Shown piece by piece: positions 17,861 to 28,547 of a stretch of 64,000 nucleotides of DNA. The stretch covers positions 122,001 to 186,000 of the forward strand of contig NZ_CP120368.1 in the NCBI RefSeq assembly GCF_029892045.1. Reading direction: 5' to 3'. The notes below the pieces were generated by a model. The model was not told where the DNA came from, did not search any database, and was given only the letters and a program-made list of their open reading frames with translations. Both the position numbers and the translations under genes were made by a program. The stretch comes from Sinorhizobium numidicum. Its GTDB lineage: Bacteria > Pseudomonadota > Alphaproteobacteria > Rhizobiales > Rhizobiaceae. Position 1 is the stretch's first letter. Each line of letters starts with the position of its first letter.

Positions 17861-18994
17861 TCACCGGAATGTCTTTCTGGGGTCGAAGGCGTCGCGCGTC
17901 GCTTCGCCGACGAAGATCAAGAGCGAAAGCATGACCGACATGGAGAAGAAGGCTGTGAGCCCCAGCCATGGCGCCTGAAGGTTCGATTTGCCCTGAGCGA
18001 TCATCTCGCCGAGCGAGGGAGAGCCGGGCGGCATGCCGAAGCCGAGAAAGTCGAGCGAGGTCAAGGTGGTGATCGAGCCGGAAAGGATGAAGGGCAGGAA
18101 GGTGAGCGTGGCGACCATGGCATTCGGCAGGAGATGCCGGTACATGATCGTGCCATTGCCGACGCCAAGGGCGCGCGCCGCGTTCACATATTCGAAATTG
18201 CGCGCTCTCAGGAACTCGGCCCTGACCACGCCGACGAAGCCGACCCAGGAGAAGAGCAGCATGATGCCGAGCAGGACGAAGAAGCCGGGCGGCAGGATGG
18301 CGGCGATGATGAGCAGGATGTAGAGCACCGGCATCGAAGACCAGATCTCGATGAAACGTTGCAGCAAAAGGTCGGTCCAGCCGCCGAAATAGCCCTGAAC
18401 CGCCCCGGCCGTAACGCCGATCACCGCCGAGGCGATCGTCAGCAGCAGACCGAAGAGCACCGAAAGGCGGAAGCCGTAGATCATCCGCGCCATGACGTCT
18501 CGCGCCTGGTCGTCGGTGCCGAGCCAGTTCAGGTTGCCGAGCGTACATCCCCGGTCGTCGGCGCCTTGCGGATAGGCCGAACAGCGTTCTTTCTTGTCCA
18601 TCAGCCAGAAGGGCGGCGTCGGCGCCGAGTGCGGAATGTAGGAGTTGACTGTCTGATAGGAATAGCGGATCGGCGGCCATATCATCCAGCCATTCGCTTC
18701 GATCTCGTCGCGGATGAAGTCGGACCGGTAGTCGGCTTCGGCCAGGAAGCCGCCGAATTTCTCTTCCGGATAGTCGACCAGCACCGGGAACAGGATCTCG
18801 CCCTTGTAGGAGGCGACGATCGGCTTTTCGTTGGCGATGAATTCCGCAAAGAGGCTGAGACCGAACAGAAGGAGGAAGATCCAGAGCGACCAGTAGCCGC
18901 GCCGGTTGGCTTTGAAATTCTGCCAGCGCCGCTGACCGATCGGCGTCAGCCAACCTCTTTGGGGGGCGCCGACAAATGTCGTCACGGCACTCAT
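17861..18994 (-). CDS. yejE: Peptide ABC transporter permease YejE
   Basis: This is a 377-residue inner-membrane permease of the DppC/OppC branch. Features: one N-terminal helix (about residues 33-52), a long periplasmic loop of about 120 residues characteristic of YejE (EKFGGFLAEADYRSDFIRDE, LNWLGTDDQARD), then five helices with the EAA loop ARALGVGNGTIMYRHLLPNA at about residues 285-304. ATG 18994 overlaps the yejB stop by one base pair triplet step (ATGA), so coupling is likely. The open frame extends upstream to 19774 only by shadowing yejB. Confidence 0.93.
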   Translation of the reverse strand: MSAVTTFVGAPQRGWLTPIGQRRWQNFKANRRGYWSLWIFLLLFGLSLFAEFIANEKPIVASYKGEILFPVLVDYPEEKFGGFLAEADYRSDFIRDEIEANGWMIWPPIRYSYQTVNSYIPHSAPTPPFWLMDKKERCSAYPQGADDRGCTLGNLNWLGTDDQARDVMARMIYGFRLSVLFGLLLTIASAVIGVTAGAVQGYFGGWTDLLLQRFIEIWSSMPVLYILLIIAAILPPGFFVLLGIMLLFSWVGFVGVVRAEFLRARNFEYVNAARALGVGNGTIMYRHLLPNAMVATLTFLPFILSGSITTLTSLDFLGFGMPPGSPSLGEMIAQGKSNLQAPWLGLTAFFSMSVMLSLLIFVGEATRDAFDPRKTFR

Positions 18995-20076
18995 CAGACG
19001 TCCCTCCGCTCGAAGTCGATGCGGGGGTCGACCCAGGTATAGATCAGATCGGAGAGCAAGCTGACGAAGAGGCCCATCAGCGAAAAGATGTAGAGCGTCG
19101 CGAAGACGATCGGATAATCGCGCTTGACGACGGCGTCGTAGCCGAGCCGGCCGAGCCCATCGAGGGAGAAGATATATTCGATCAGCAGCGAACCGGTGAA
19201 GAAGGCGGAAATGAAGGCGGCGGGGAAGCTGGCGATGATGATGAGCATCGCATTGCGGAACACATGGCCGTAGAGCACCTGACGCTCGGCCAGTCCCTTG
19301 GCGCGCGCCGTGGTTACGTACTGTTTCTTGATCTCGTCGATGAAGGAGTTCTTGGTGAGCAGCGTCGTCGTGGCGAACGCCGAGAGCAGCAGCGTGATCA
19401 GCGGCAGCGTCATGTGCCAGAAATAGTCGAGAATCTTCTGCCACCAGGGAAGTTCGTGGAAATTGTCCGAAACGAGGCCGCGCAAGGGGAACCAGTCGAA
19501 GAAGGAGCCGCCCGCGAAGAGAACGATCAAGAGGATCGCGAAGAGGAAGCTCGGCACCGCATAGCCAACGACGATGACGCCGGAGGTCCAGACGTCGAAT
19601 GTCGACCCGTCGGAGACGGCCTTCTTGATGCCGAGCGGGATCGAGATGCCGTAGGAAAACAGGAGGATCCACAGCCCGAGCGAAATCGACACCGGCATTT
19701 TTTCGATAATGAGGTCGATGACGGAGGTGTTGCGGAAGAAGCTCTCGCCGAAATCGAAGCGGATATAATTCCACATCATGGTGACGAATCGTTCGAGCGG
19801 CGGCTTGTCGAAGCCGAACTGCTTTTCAAGCTTTGCGATAAATTCGGGGTCGAGGCCCTGCGCGCCGCGATAGCTGCCGCCCTCGTCGCCGCCGCCCTGC
19901 AGGAGATCGCCGCCGCTGCCGGAAAGCCTATCCGACCCGGCAGCGTTGGTGAGGTCTGAAATCACCTGTTCGACCGGCCCGCCCGGTGCGAACTGCACGA
20001 CGGCGAAGGAAATGGCCATGATTCCAACGATGGTCGGGATCATCAGCAGCAACCGACGCAGGATATAGGCACCCAT
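18994..20076 (-). CDS. yejB: Peptide ABC transporter permease YejB
   Basis: This 360-residue permease of the DppB/OppB branch begins [20 protein letters not shown], the standard first helix. A periplasmic loop with a Gly/Ser-rich stretch (residues 45-75) follows, then [13 protein letters not shown], which leads to the remaining helices. The EAA loop [20 protein letters not shown] is near 240-260. It pairs with YejE, overlapping by four bases. A 179 bp gap separates it from yejA; nothing recognisable was seen in that gap. Confidence 0.93.
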   Translation of the reverse strand: MGAYILRRLLLMIPTIVGIMAISFAVVQFAPGGPVEQVISDLTNAAGSDRLSGSGGDLLQGGGDEGGSYRGAQGLDPEFIAKLEKQFGFDKPPLERFVTMMWNYIRFDFGESFFRNTSVIDLIIEKMPVSISLGLWILLFSYGISIPLGIKKAVSDGSTFDVWTSGVIVVGYAVPSFLFAILLIVLFAGGSFFDWFPLRGLVSDNFHELPWWQKILDYFWHMTLPLITLLLSAFATTTLLTKNSFIDEIKKQYVTTARAKGLAERQVLYGHVFRNAMLIIIASFPAAFISAFFTGSLLIEYIFSLDGLGRLGYDAVVKRDYPIVFATLYIFSLMGLFVSLLSDLIYTWVDPRIDFERRDV

Positions 20077-20255
20077 CAGGCGAACCTCGGCATTGTGGCG
20101 CCGCCGATCGCCGGGACCCGCGGGGCTCTAGCTTGCCGTCTATTTCGTCTCAATCCCTGATACTCCTTGCCACGCGCATGTTACGCCGGTCATTCCGTAT
20201 TTGAGTGATTCGTTTTTTGCATTTGGAATCGAGAGCCGCCTTAAGCGCAAGGGTC

Positions 20256-22103
20256 TCATTGCTTGGCAGCACGCGTGGACCACCATGCGTCGGGAAAGCC
20301 GATCGAATATTTCGGCAGTTCCGCCGGCCTGCCGACCGTGTCCCAGTAGGCGATATTTGCCGCTCGCGGGTAGTAAAGCGGGACCACGTAATGGTGAGCC
20401 AACAGGACCCGGTCAAGCGCCTTGGTGGCAGCCACAAGCGTGTCGCGGTCTTTGGCGAAGATGACGCGGTTGATCAATGCATCGACCCCAGCGTCGGCGA
20501 TGCCGGCGTAATTTCTCGAACCCTCGCGTGCGGCGGATTTCGATCCCCAGAAGTCCTCCTGTTCATTTCCCGGACTCAAGGTCTGTCCCCAGACTTCCCA
20601 GGTCATGTCGTAGTCGAAAGCCCGTTCCCGGTTTGTATATTGCGAGGGATCGACCGTGCGCACGCGCGCCTCTATGCCGATCCGTTTGAGGTTCTGTGCA
20701 TAGGGCAGGGCCACCCGCTCCAGCATGGGACTGCTCAGCAGGATCTCAAAGGAAAACGGCTTTCCGGTTGCCGTGTTGATCATGCGGTTGCCCTTGAGCT
20801 CGAAGCCTGCCTCCTTCAGAAGAGCAATCGCTTTGCGCAGATTGTCGCGTGCCTTCTGCGCCGTGCCGCCCACCGGATTCGTGTAAGGGGTGGTGAACAC
20901 TTCCGGCGGGACTAGGTTCTTGACCTCTTTAAGGATCGCCAGTTCCTGTCCCTCCGGCAGGCCCGAGGAAGCAAGTTCCGTCAAAAAGAAGTAGCTGTTC
21001 ACCCGCGTGTATTGGTTGAAGAAAACGGTTCGGTTCAGTTCCTCGAAGTCGAGCGCGTAGTTGAGAGCCTCTCGCACTCTCTCGTCATCGAACGGTTTGC
21101 GGCGCATATTCGGCACAAGTGCCTGCATCACGCCGGTCGCCCGGAACGGCACTTCCTCGCGTTTCACGCGTCCCTCTTTGACCGCCGGAAAGTCATAGGC
21201 GGTTGCCCAACGGCGCGATTGGGTCTCGCGCCAGAAATCGACGTCGCCGGCGCGGAAGGCTTCGAACTCGACACCGCTGTCGCCGAAGAAGGTATAGGCG
21301 ATCGAGCCGAAATTATTCTGCCCGACATTGACGTTGAGCGCCGATCCCCAATAGTCGTCCCTCCGTTCATAGCGAATGGTCGACCCGGCCGAAAACGAAG
21401 CAATGCGGTAGGGGCCTGATCCCATCACCGGCTCCAGGGTCGTCCGGCTGATGTCGCGCGGTTTGCCGTCCGGTCCCATGCCTTCCCACCAATGTTTCGG
21501 GACAATCAGGATCTGGCCGAGAATATGCGGCAATTCGCGATTGTTCTTTTCGTCGAAGCGGAAGGTAACGTCTCGCTCCCCTGTCTTCTCCACCTCCACC
21601 ACGTTCCTGTAGTAGCTCTGGTAGAGCGGATTGAGCTCCTTGCCCTTCTCGAAGCTGAAGACGACATCCTCCGGCGTCACCGGTTTTCCGTCAGACCATT
21701 TCGCCTCCTTTCTCAGGCGAAAGGTGGCCGAGGAAACATCGTCCGGAAAGGAAACGCTTTCGGCGAGAAGCCCGTAGGCGGTCGAGATCTCGTCGTCCGA
21801 CGGTTTCATCAACGTGTCGAAGACCAGAGGAAGACCAACGGCTACCTCGCCCTTTACAAGCAGAGGATTGAACGAGTCGAACGTGCCCGTCTGCGAAAGC
21901 CGGAGATCGCCGCCCTTCGGTGCCTGCGGGTTCACATAGTCGAAATGCTTAAAACCTGGCGCGTATTTGAGTTCACCGACGAGCGACAGGCCGTGATGCC
22001 AGGTGGCTGGTTCTCCGGCATTTACTACGGACGGTAAAAGTAGGAACGTTGCCAGAAATGCGGTCGCGAGCTTCGTTCTTACAATACCGCCAAAATCCAT
22101 CAT
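20256..22103 (-). CDS. yejA: Peptide-binding periplasmic protein YejA
   Basis: This is the substrate-binding protein (SBP family 5) of the Yej importer, about 615 residues. From ATG 22103 a signal peptide ends near residue 31 (VVNAGEPATWHHG). SBP_bac_5 motifs follow: KYAPGFKHFDYVNPQAPKGG, the domain entry ATFRLRKEAKWSDGKPVTPE and NYALDFEELNRTVFF. I chose the ATG pair at 22103/22100, preceded by AAGGAG; the open frame to 22361 has no export signal. It leads the yejABEF operon and is divergent from mepA. It binds peptides or peptide-nucleotides such as microcin C in known cases. Confidence 0.92.
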   Translation of the reverse strand: MMDFGGIVRTKLATAFLATFLLLPSVVNAGEPATWHHGLSLVGELKYAPGFKHFDYVNPQAPKGGDLRLSQTGTFDSFNPLLVKGEVAVGLPLVFDTLMKPSDDEISTAYGLLAESVSFPDDVSSATFRLRKEAKWSDGKPVTPEDVVFSFEKGKELNPLYQSYYRNVVEVEKTGERDVTFRFDEKNNRELPHILGQILIVPKHWWEGMGPDGKPRDISRTTLEPVMGSGPYRIASFSAGSTIRYERRDDYWGSALNVNVGQNNFGSIAYTFFGDSGVEFEAFRAGDVDFWRETQSRRWATAYDFPAVKEGRVKREEVPFRATGVMQALVPNMRRKPFDDERVREALNYALDFEELNRTVFFNQYTRVNSYFFLTELASSGLPEGQELAILKEVKNLVPPEVFTTPYTNPVGGTAQKARDNLRKAIALLKEAGFELKGNRMINTATGKPFSFEILLSSPMLERVALPYAQNLKRIGIEARVRTVDPSQYTNRERAFDYDMTWEVWGQTLSPGNEQEDFWGSKSAAREGSRNYAGIADAGVDALINRVIFAKDRDTLVAATKALDRVLLAHHYVVPLYYPRAANIAYWDTVGRPAELPKYSIGFPDAWWSTRAAKQ

Positions 22104-22291
22104 TCCACCGTTTCTCCTTATGTTGTCGATGATCCTTGGGAGCAGAATAGGCGAAATCGGGGCAATTGACAGGACTCGCCCAAAATCAGGCGAATTTTTT
22201 GAGTCACATCCTGGTGAGTCGTGCAACAGCGGCGAATCAGGATAGGGGAGATGGCGGCTTGAGCCGCGTCGCCGCCGAACGGGGGGATGGA

Positions 22292-23356
22292 ATGGGATTG
22301 AATACGCGCGCTGCACTTCGATCTTGCGGTTCTGCGCTAGTGGCTTTGATCGTCGGTGCAAGCGTCCTCACGGCGGATGCCGCCCGCGCGGATGGCACAC
22401 CGGCCAAGGAGCTCTTTGGCACAAAGACATTACCTACGCAGGCGGCGGCAGCCTCATACGGCTTCTATTCCAAGGGCTGCCTCGCCGGCGGCGTCGCGAT
22501 CCCGACGGACGGTCCGACGTGGCAGGCCATGCGCCTGTCGCGCAATCGCCGCTGGGGCCACCCTGCTATGATCGCGCTGATCGAACGCTTCTCGCACGAT
22601 GCGGTCGAAAAGATCGGCTGGCCCGGACTCCTGCTCGGCGATATATCGCAGCCGCGCGGCGGCCCGATGCTCTCCGGCCATGCCTCGCATCAGATCGGTC
22701 TCGATGCCGACATCTGGTTGACGCCGATGCCGCAGAGGACGCTGAGCTATCAGGAACGCGAATCGATTTCGGCAACTTCCATGCTGCAAAAGGACAAGTT
22801 CCTGACGGTCGACCCGTCGATCTGGACGCCTGCTCATGCGCGGCTAATCATGCTGGCGGCGAGCTATCCGCAGGTCGAGCGCGTCTTCGTCAATCCCGCC
22901 ATCAAGAAGAAGCTCTGCAATACATGGACCGGCGACCGCTCGGCGCTCGGCAAAGTTCGACCGATCTATGGTCACGACTACCATTTCCATGTTCGCATCA
23001 AATGTCCGGCGGATGCGAAGGGCTGCAAGGGTCAGGCGGCGGTGCCCGCTGGCGACGGCTGCGGCAAGTCGCTGGCCTGGTGGTTCACCGACGAACCCTG
23101 GGCGAAGCCGAAGAAGAAACCCGAGAAGCCAGTGAAGCCGAAATTTGCGATGCTCGCCGATCTGCCGAAAGCCTGCACCCTGGTGCTGAACGGTCCCCCT
23201 CCGGCATCAGAACAGGAAGCCACCTACGGGACGGCCTATCGCTCCGTCGCCGCAGTGCCTGCCGCAGCAGTGAGCGTAGAGGCCATCATCGGCGCCGCAG
23301 CGGACACCCCGCTCGAAAAGATTCCGGTGCCGGCGCCGCGTCCTCCTTTGCAGTAG
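22292..23356 (+). CDS. mepA: Penicillin-insensitive murein endopeptidase MepA
   Basis: This is a 354-residue periplasmic LAS-type zinc endopeptidase (M74) that cuts D-Ala to meso-DAP cross-bridges. A signal peptide covers about residues 1-34 (ADAARADGTP). Zinc ligands are visible in LSGHASHQIGLDADIWL (HxxxxGxDxD region, near residue 130-145) and in YGHDYHFHVRIKCP (HxH, near 230-240). The last 80 residues are a Lys/Pro-rich linker and tail (KPKKKPEKPVKPK) not needed in the E. coli enzyme. ATG 22292 has a GGGGGGATGG tract before it. It is divergent from yejA across 188 bp. Confidence 0.92.
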   Translation: MGLNTRAALRSCGSALVALIVGASVLTADAARADGTPAKELFGTKTLPTQAAAASYGFYSKGCLAGGVAIPTDGPTWQAMRLSRNRRWGHPAMIALIERFSHDAVEKIGWPGLLLGDISQPRGGPMLSGHASHQIGLDADIWLTPMPQRTLSYQERESISATSMLQKDKFLTVDPSIWTPAHARLIMLAASYPQVERVFVNPAIKKKLCNTWTGDRSALGKVRPIYGHDYHFHVRIKCPADAKGCKGQAAVPAGDGCGKSLAWWFTDEPWAKPKKKPEKPVKPKFAMLADLPKACTLVLNGPPPASEQEATYGTAYRSVAAVPAAAVSVEAIIGAAADTPLEKIPVPAPRPPLQ

Positions 23357-23547
23357 CGTGAGATTCGGTATGCGGCCGAGGAGCCACCTACGGTTGCGGT
23401 GCGGCCTTCCATGGCAGCGACACGGGTGTTGCAAATGACTTTCCAATTTCACGATGCTCCTGTATAGGGCGCTCAAATCGATTTAAAATAGCGACGGACA
23501 CGCGCCTTCCGCTTCAAGCGATCGTGAACTCTTGCCGGGGACGCTGC

Positions 23548-23928
23548 ATGGCAGATCGGAAATGTCTTGCCCTGATCGCCCATGATCAGAAGAAAGATGA
23601 CCTTGCCGCCTTTGCCAAGGCAAACGAGGCCGTGTTGTCCGACTGGAAGATCGTCGCGACCGGAACAACCGGCGGCCGTGTTCTCGACGTCTGCCCGGGC
23701 CTTGATATCACGCGCCTGAAAAGCGGACCGCTCGGCGGCGACCAGCAGATCGGCGCGATGATCGCAACGGGCGACGTGCACTTCCTGATCTTCTTCGTCG
23801 ATCCGCTCACAGCCATGCCGCACGACGTCGACGTCAAGGCGCTGATGCGGCTTGCAATCGTCTATGACATTCCGATGGCGCTCAACCGCGCGACGGCCGA
23901 GCAGTTGATCGACTTCAAGCCCAACTGA
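23548..23928 (+). CDS. mgsA: Methylglyoxal synthase MgsA
   Basis: This is a 126-residue cytoplasmic enzyme that converts dihydroxyacetone phosphate to methylglyoxal and phosphate, a bypass of lower glycolysis. It has the family phosphate-binding sequence [20 protein letters not shown] (about residues 40-59), the catalytic Asp in [14 protein letters not shown] near 70 and [21 protein letters not shown] start at ATG 23548; a GTG at 23524 would add eight non-conserved residues. The gene is 43 bp before glk, suggesting shared sugar-phosphate control. Confidence 0.95.
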   Translation: MADRKCLALIAHDQKKDDLAAFAKANEAVLSDWKIVATGTTGGRVLDVCPGLDITRLKSGPLGGDQQIGAMIATGDVHFLIFFVDPLTAMPHDVDVKALMRLAIVYDIPMALNRATAEQLIDFKPN

Positions 23929-23971
23929 TACACATCACAAAATCTCACGCCGCGATCAGGACGGATTTGCC

Positions 23972-24991
23972 ATGCCCAGTGCGAGTGATCACAGTTTCTC
24001 CTTTCCAATCTTGATCGGCGATATCGGCGGCACGAATGCCCGCTTCGCACTGCTCGTCGATGCCAATGCCGAACCGAAGCAGCTTCCTCCGATCAAGACG
24101 GGCGATTTCGCGACGATCGAGGAGGCGATGCAGAGGAGCATCCTCGACAAGACGTCCGTTCAGCCGCGTTCGGCCATCCTGGCGGTCGCGGGTCCGATCA
24201 AAGGCGATGAAATCCCGCTGACGAATGCCGGCTGGGTGATCCGTCCGAAGGACATGCTCGCAAGCCTCGGCCTCGAAGACGTGCTGGTCATCAACGACTT
24301 CGAGGCGCAGGCGCTCGCCATCGCTGCGCCGGCCGATGGCGACCTTGTCCAGATCGGTGGCGGCAGCGTCCGGCCGCTGACTTCGCGTGTCGTGCTCGGG
24401 CCAGGGACAGGACTCGGCGTCGCCGGCCTTGTCTTTGCGCAACGCACCTGGATCCCGGTGCCGGGCGAAGGCGGCCATGTCGACATCGGGCCGCGCACCG
24501 AGCGGGATTTCAGGATCTGGCCGTTCCTGGAGCCAATCGAGGGCCGCATGGCGGGCGAGCAGATCCTCTGCGGCCGCGGCATCATGAACCTCTATCGGGC
24601 GGTCTGCGCCGCCGATGGCGTAGAGCCGCTGCTCAAGGATCAGGCGGAAGTAACGACGACAGCATTGTCGGGTGCCGATCCGGCCGCGGTCGAAACCGTC
24701 TCGCTCTTCTGCACCTATCTCGGGCGTGTCGCCGGCGACATGGCGCTGATCTTCATGGCGCGGGGCGGCGTTTTCCTTGCCGGCGGTATTTCGCAAAAGA
24801 TACTGCCAGCGTTGATGAAACCGGAGTTCCGTGCCGCCTTCGAGAACAAGGCGCCACATTCCGCGCTGATGCGCACGATTCCCACTTTCGCGGTCATCCA
24901 TCCCATGGCGGCGCTCTCCGGGCTCGCCACATTTGCGCGCGCGCCAAGAGACTTCGGTGTTGCAACAGAGGGACGGCGCTGGAGAAGCTGA
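23972..24991 (+). CDS. glk: Glucokinase
   Basis: This 339-residue enzyme phosphorylates glucose with ATP for the Entner-Doudoroff pathway. It belongs to the bacterial glucokinase (Glk) family, not ROK: ATP-binding [13 protein letters not shown] at residues 12-24, [10 protein letters not shown] near 110 with the catalytic Asp, [11 protein letters not shown] near 146 and [13 protein letters not shown] near 166. Length is typical. It lies between mgsA and an ABC exporter on the + strand, with short gaps. Confidence 0.95.
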   Translation: MPSASDHSFSFPILIGDIGGTNARFALLVDANAEPKQLPPIKTGDFATIEEAMQRSILDKTSVQPRSAILAVAGPIKGDEIPLTNAGWVIRPKDMLASLGLEDVLVINDFEAQALAIAAPADGDLVQIGGGSVRPLTSRVVLGPGTGLGVAGLVFAQRTWIPVPGEGGHVDIGPRTERDFRIWPFLEPIEGRMAGEQILCGRGIMNLYRAVCAADGVEPLLKDQAEVTTTALSGADPAAVETVSLFCTYLGRVAGDMALIFMARGGVFLAGGISQKILPALMKPEFRAAFENKAPHSALMRTIPTFAVIHPMAALSGLATFARAPRDFGVATEGRRWRS

Positions 24992-25100
24992 GCGCCCCGA
25001 AACACGCAAGACTCGCCAAAGCGGCATCAAACCACTATAGAGCCCCGGCAGGCGATGCCGGTGCGCGGCATCCCACAGCGGCTCAGGGAAGACGGCCTTA

Positions 25101-26906
25101 TTGAACGCCAGCGATAGAAAACAGCGCGCGGTCGATTCCGAAACAATCAGCGGGATCCTGCGGCGCGTCATTGCCGAAAACGGTCGCGATCATATCCGCG
25201 GCTATGCTTTTGTCATCGCCTGCCTGGTGGTGGTGGCGGCGACGACGGGCTTCACCGCCTGGATCATGGAGACCGTAATCAACGAGGCGTTTGCCAACAG
25301 ACGGGCGGATATCGTCCTGCTGATCTGCAGCGCCATCTTCGCCGCCTTCGTCCTGCGGGGGCTTGCAACCTACGGGCAGGCCGTTGCGCTCTCGAAGATC
25401 GGCAACAATATCGTTGCACGCTATCAGCGCCGGCTTTACGCGCACCTGATGGCTCTCAGCGTCGGCTATTTCCACGAACAGCGTTCGGCCCAGCTCGCGG
25501 CGAAGATCAGTCAGAATGTCAGCGGCATCCGCGACGTACTGAACATGACGGTCACGTCGATCGCACGCGATTTTCTGACCTTGATCGGCCTTGTCGGCGT
25601 CATGTTCAGCAAGGACTGGCTGCTCTCTCTGATCGTCTTCCTTGTCGCGCCGCCGCTGCTTATCGGCCTACGCTACATCTCCAGGCGTCTGCGCCTGGCG
25701 ACGCGGGAGGCGGTCGAAGTCAACAGCCGCGTTCTCGGCGCGATGCAGGAGACCATTCAAGGCGTCACCATCGTCAAAGCCTTCACGATGGAGAACGAAC
25801 TGCGCCGCAAAGTCGAGGCGATCATCGATCGCGCCGAAAACCGTGCGAACCGCATTGCGCGGCTCAGCGAACGTACGGCGCCGATGACGGAAACCTTTGC
25901 CGGACTGGCGATATCGAGCGTGCTCGCCTACAGTGCCTTTCGCGCGATTTACAGCAACGTGCCGCCGGGCGCCTTCTTCGCTTTCGTCACCGCTCTGCTG
26001 ATGGCTTACGACCCGGCACGGCGGTTGGCGCGCCTGCAGGTGTCGCTGGAGCGTGCCGCTGTCAATGCCCGCATGGTCTACGAAATTCTCGACACGGTTC
26101 CGCATCAGCGCGATCGTCCGGATGCGACCGAACTGAAGCTCAGCGAAGCGACGGTTGAGTTGCGCGACGTGCACTTCGCCTATGGCGCGGGCGATGAGAT
26201 CCTGAAGGGCGTCAGCTTCCACGCTGAGGGCGGGAAGACCACCGCGCTGGTCGGCCCCTCCGGTGCCGGCAAATCGACCATTATCAGCCTCATCCCGCGG
26301 TTCTACGATCCACAGTCGGGACAGATCCTCATCGATGGCCAGGACATCGCCGGCGTTACCAAGCATTCGCTGCGCAACGGCCTCGCCTATGTCTCGCAGC
26401 AACCCTATCTTTTCGAGGGCTCGATCCGCGACAATATCCGCTATGGACGGCCGGACGCCACGGATGCGGAAATCGAGGAAGCGGCGCGGCTCGCCTTTGC
26501 GCATGATTTCATCCTGGCGCAGCCGCAGGGCTATGACACGCCTGTCGGCGAACATGGTATCACGCTCTCCGGCGGCCAGCGCCAGCGCCTGTCGATCGCC
26601 CGTGCGCTCGTTCGCAATGCACCCATTCTTCTTCTCGATGAAGCGACCTCGGCGCTCGATACCGAGTCAGAGGCGGCCGTTCAGAAGGCCCTCGACCAGG
26701 CGATGAGCGGCCGGACCGTCATCGTCATCGCCCATCGCCTCTCCACGGTGGTCAACGCCGACAAGATCGTCGTCATGAAGGATGGCCGGGTCGTGGAGGA
26801 GGGGACGCACGAGGAGCTTGCACGCCGCCCGGACGGTCTTTACGCTCGGCTCCACAACCTCCAAGGGCGCAGCCCGGATGTGCCGGCCGAGGCACAAATC
26901 CTTTAG
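25101..26906 (+). CDS. ABC exporter, fused permease and ATPase (MsbA-like)
   Basis: This 601-residue half-transporter works as a homodimer. Residues 30-320 form a six-helix ABC transmembrane domain with the coupling helix segment GAMQETIQGVTIVKAFTMEN; residues 350-590 form the ATPase. Motifs: Walker A VGPSGAGKST near 384, Q-loop YVSQQPYLFEG, signature [15 protein letters not shown] near 490, Walker B ILLLDEATSALD. It starts at TTG 25101 after a weak site; the next ATG would lose part of helix 1. It is related to lipid A and multidrug exporters, but the substrate cannot be read from the sequence. Confidence 0.88.
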   Translation: MNASDRKQRAVDSETISGILRRVIAENGRDHIRGYAFVIACLVVVAATTGFTAWIMETVINEAFANRRADIVLLICSAIFAAFVLRGLATYGQAVALSKIGNNIVARYQRRLYAHLMALSVGYFHEQRSAQLAAKISQNVSGIRDVLNMTVTSIARDFLTLIGLVGVMFSKDWLLSLIVFLVAPPLLIGLRYISRRLRLATREAVEVNSRVLGAMQETIQGVTIVKAFTMENELRRKVEAIIDRAENRANRIARLSERTAPMTETFAGLAISSVLAYSAFRAIYSNVPPGAFFAFVTALLMAYDPARRLARLQVSLERAAVNARMVYEILDTVPHQRDRPDATELKLSEATVELRDVHFAYGAGDEILKGVSFHAEGGKTTALVGPSGAGKSTIISLIPRFYDPQSGQILIDGQDIAGVTKHSLRNGLAYVSQQPYLFEGSIRDNIRYGRPDATDAEIEEAARLAFAHDFILAQPQGYDTPVGEHGITLSGGQRQRLSIARALVRNAPILLLDEATSALDTESEAAVQKALDQAMSGRTVIVIAHRLSTVVNADKIVVMKDGRVVEEGTHEELARRPDGLYARLHNLQGRSPDVPAEAQIL

Positions 26907-27015
26907 AGCGGAATGAGGAAAAGTGTACGCGGTTTCCGCCCGCACTCCGCTCCAACTGACTGGAATCGATCACGTTCACGATTTTGGGTCGATTCGACCC
27001 AAATCATCGTGATCT
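26905..27015. repeat. Dispersed palindromic intergenic repeat, copy B
   Basis: AGAGCGGAATGAGGAAAAGTG with CCGCCCGCACTCCGCTC forms one palindrome, and GATCACGTTCACGATTTTGG, TCGATTCGA, CCAAATCATCGTGATC a second. These are the modules of copy A (12147-12254) in reversed order. The element fills the 129 bp gap between the ABC exporter and dapB and overlaps the exporter stop region. It may affect read-through into dapB. Confidence 0.7.
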
Positions 27016-27035
27016 AGGAACGAGGGAATTTGACA

Positions 27036-27854
27036 ATGAGCGAAACGGATATGAAGCTCGTGGTGGTCGGCGCGGCCGGCCGAATGGGCCAGACGCTGAT
27101 CCGGATTGCTCATGCGATGGAGGGCGTGCGCCTGCACGCCGCAGTCGCGCGGCCCGGTTCGCCTTTCGTCGGCCGCGACGCCGGCGAACTCTCTGGGCTC
27201 GGGCCGATCGGCGTCCCGGTCACGGACAAGCCGCTCGAAGCGTTCGTTGATGCGGAAGGCGTGCTCGACTTCACCTCGCCGGCGAGCACCGTCGAATTCG
27301 CCGGCCTCGCGGCTCAGGCGCGCATCGTTCATGTCATCGGCACGACGGGATGTTCGGCAGACGACGAGGCCAGGATCCGCGCCGCGGCCCGCCACGCTCG
27401 CGTCATCAAATCCGGCAATATGAGCCTCGGCGTCAATCTTCTCGGCGTGCTGACGGAGAAGGCGGCGCGTGCGCTCGGGGCGGCGGCCTGGGACATCGAA
27501 ATCCTGGAAATGCACCACAAGCACAAGGTCGATGCGCCGTCCGGCACGGCCCTGCTGCTCGGCGAGGCGGCGGCCAAGGGTCGCGGCATCGCCCTTGCGG
27601 AGCATTCGGTGCGGGTGCGCGACGGCCATACCGGCGCCCGGCCGCAGGGGGCGATCGGCTTTGCCACCTTGCGCGGCGGCTCCGTCATCGGCGAGCACTC
27701 CGTCATTATCGCCGGTGAAGGCGAACAGGTGACCCTCTCGCACAGCGCCACGGATCGTACCATCTTTGCGCGCGGTGCGGTGACTGCGGCCCTTTGGGGG
27801 CGCAACCAGAAGCCGGGCTTCTATTCCATGCTCGATGTTCTCGGGCTCGACTGA
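27036..27854 (+). CDS. dapB: 4-hydroxy-tetrahydrodipicolinate reductase DapB
   Basis: This 272-residue enzyme reduces 4-hydroxy-tetrahydrodipicolinate in lysine and meso-DAP synthesis. The cofactor loop [15 protein letters not shown] is at about residues 6-20. The catalytic signature [20 protein letters not shown] is near 155-175 (catalytic His and Lys pairs). DFTSPAST near 80 is also typical. I start at ATG 27036, with GAGGGA nine bases upstream; an in-frame TTG lies six bases before. Fourteen residues of C-terminal [11 protein letters not shown] are conserved. gpmA follows 28 bp downstream. Confidence 0.95.
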   Translation: MSETDMKLVVVGAAGRMGQTLIRIAHAMEGVRLHAAVARPGSPFVGRDAGELSGLGPIGVPVTDKPLEAFVDAEGVLDFTSPASTVEFAGLAAQARIVHVIGTTGCSADDEARIRAAARHARVIKSGNMSLGVNLLGVLTEKAARALGAAAWDIEILEMHHKHKVDAPSGTALLLGEAAAKGRGIALAEHSVRVRDGHTGARPQGAIGFATLRGGSVIGEHSVIIAGEGEQVTLSHSATDRTIFARGAVTAALWGRNQKPGFYSMLDVLGLD

Positions 27855-27882
27855 CAGCTAAATCTTTCAAGAGGAAATCGAA

Positions 27883-28518
27883 ATGAGCGGCACCCTCGTT
27901 CTCGTTCGGCATGGCCAGAGCGAATGGAACCTGAAGAATCTCTTCACCGGATGGCGTGATCCGGACCTGACCGAACTTGGCGTCGAGGAGGCGAAGGCCG
28001 GCGGCAAGGCGCTCGCCGACTACGGCATCAAATTCGACATCGCCTTCACGTCTTCGCTCGTCCGCGCACAGCGCACCTGCCAACTCGTTCTCGACGCCGT
28101 CGGCCAGTCGTCGCTAGAAACGATCCGCGATCAGGCGCTGAACGAACGCGACTACGGCGATCTTTCCGGCCTCAACAAGGACGATGCGCGCGCGAAATGG
28201 GGCGAGGAGCAGGTCCACATCTGGCGCCGCTCCTATGACGTCTCGCCGCCGGGCGGCGAAAGCCTGCGCGATACCGGCGCGCGTGTCTGGCCCTATTATC
28301 TCACCGACATTCTGCCGCGCGTGCTTTCCGGCCAGAAGGTACTGGTTGCCGCGCATGGCAATTCGCTGCGCGCGCTGGTCATGGTTCTCGACAAGCTGAC
28401 CAAGGAACAGATCCTGAAGCTCAATTTGGCGACCGGCGTTCCGATGGTCTACAAGCTCAAGGCAGACTCCACGGTCGCCTCCAAGGAAGTGCTGGGCGAT
28501 ATGTCCGGCGCGCATTAA
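27883..28518 (+). CDS. gpmA: 2,3-bisphosphoglycerate-dependent phosphoglycerate mutase
   Basis: This is a 211-residue histidine phosphatase-fold enzyme interconverting 3- and 2-phosphoglycerate. The phospho-acceptor His is in [10 protein letters not shown] (residues 6-15), the second His in [15 protein letters not shown] near 158, and SLVRAQRTC and [14 protein letters not shown] are conserved. It lacks part of the C-terminal tail of the E. coli enzyme (about 250 residues), as is usual in rhizobia. AGAGGAAA precedes the ATG. It is the last gene of the dapB-gpmA pair, ending before a perfect hairpin. Confidence 0.95.
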   Translation: MSGTLVLVRHGQSEWNLKNLFTGWRDPDLTELGVEEAKAGGKALADYGIKFDIAFTSSLVRAQRTCQLVLDAVGQSSLETIRDQALNERDYGDLSGLNKDDARAKWGEEQVHIWRRSYDVSPPGGESLRDTGARVWPYYLTDILPRVLSGQKVLVAAHGNSLRALVMVLDKLTKEQILKLNLATGVPMVYKLKADSTVASKEVLGDMSGAH

Positions 28519-28547
28519 TCTGATGTGTTAAGCGGGAAGAGATTTTA

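Noticed and set aside
17853..18953. A 909-residue reading of YejF that extends upstream
   Set aside because: The extra part overlaps the intact yejE gene in another frame. The conserved ATPase begins at ATG 17852.
23524..23547. GTG start of methylglyoxal synthase at 23524
   Set aside because: The added eight residues are not conserved; the family begins at MADRK-like sequence from ATG 23548.
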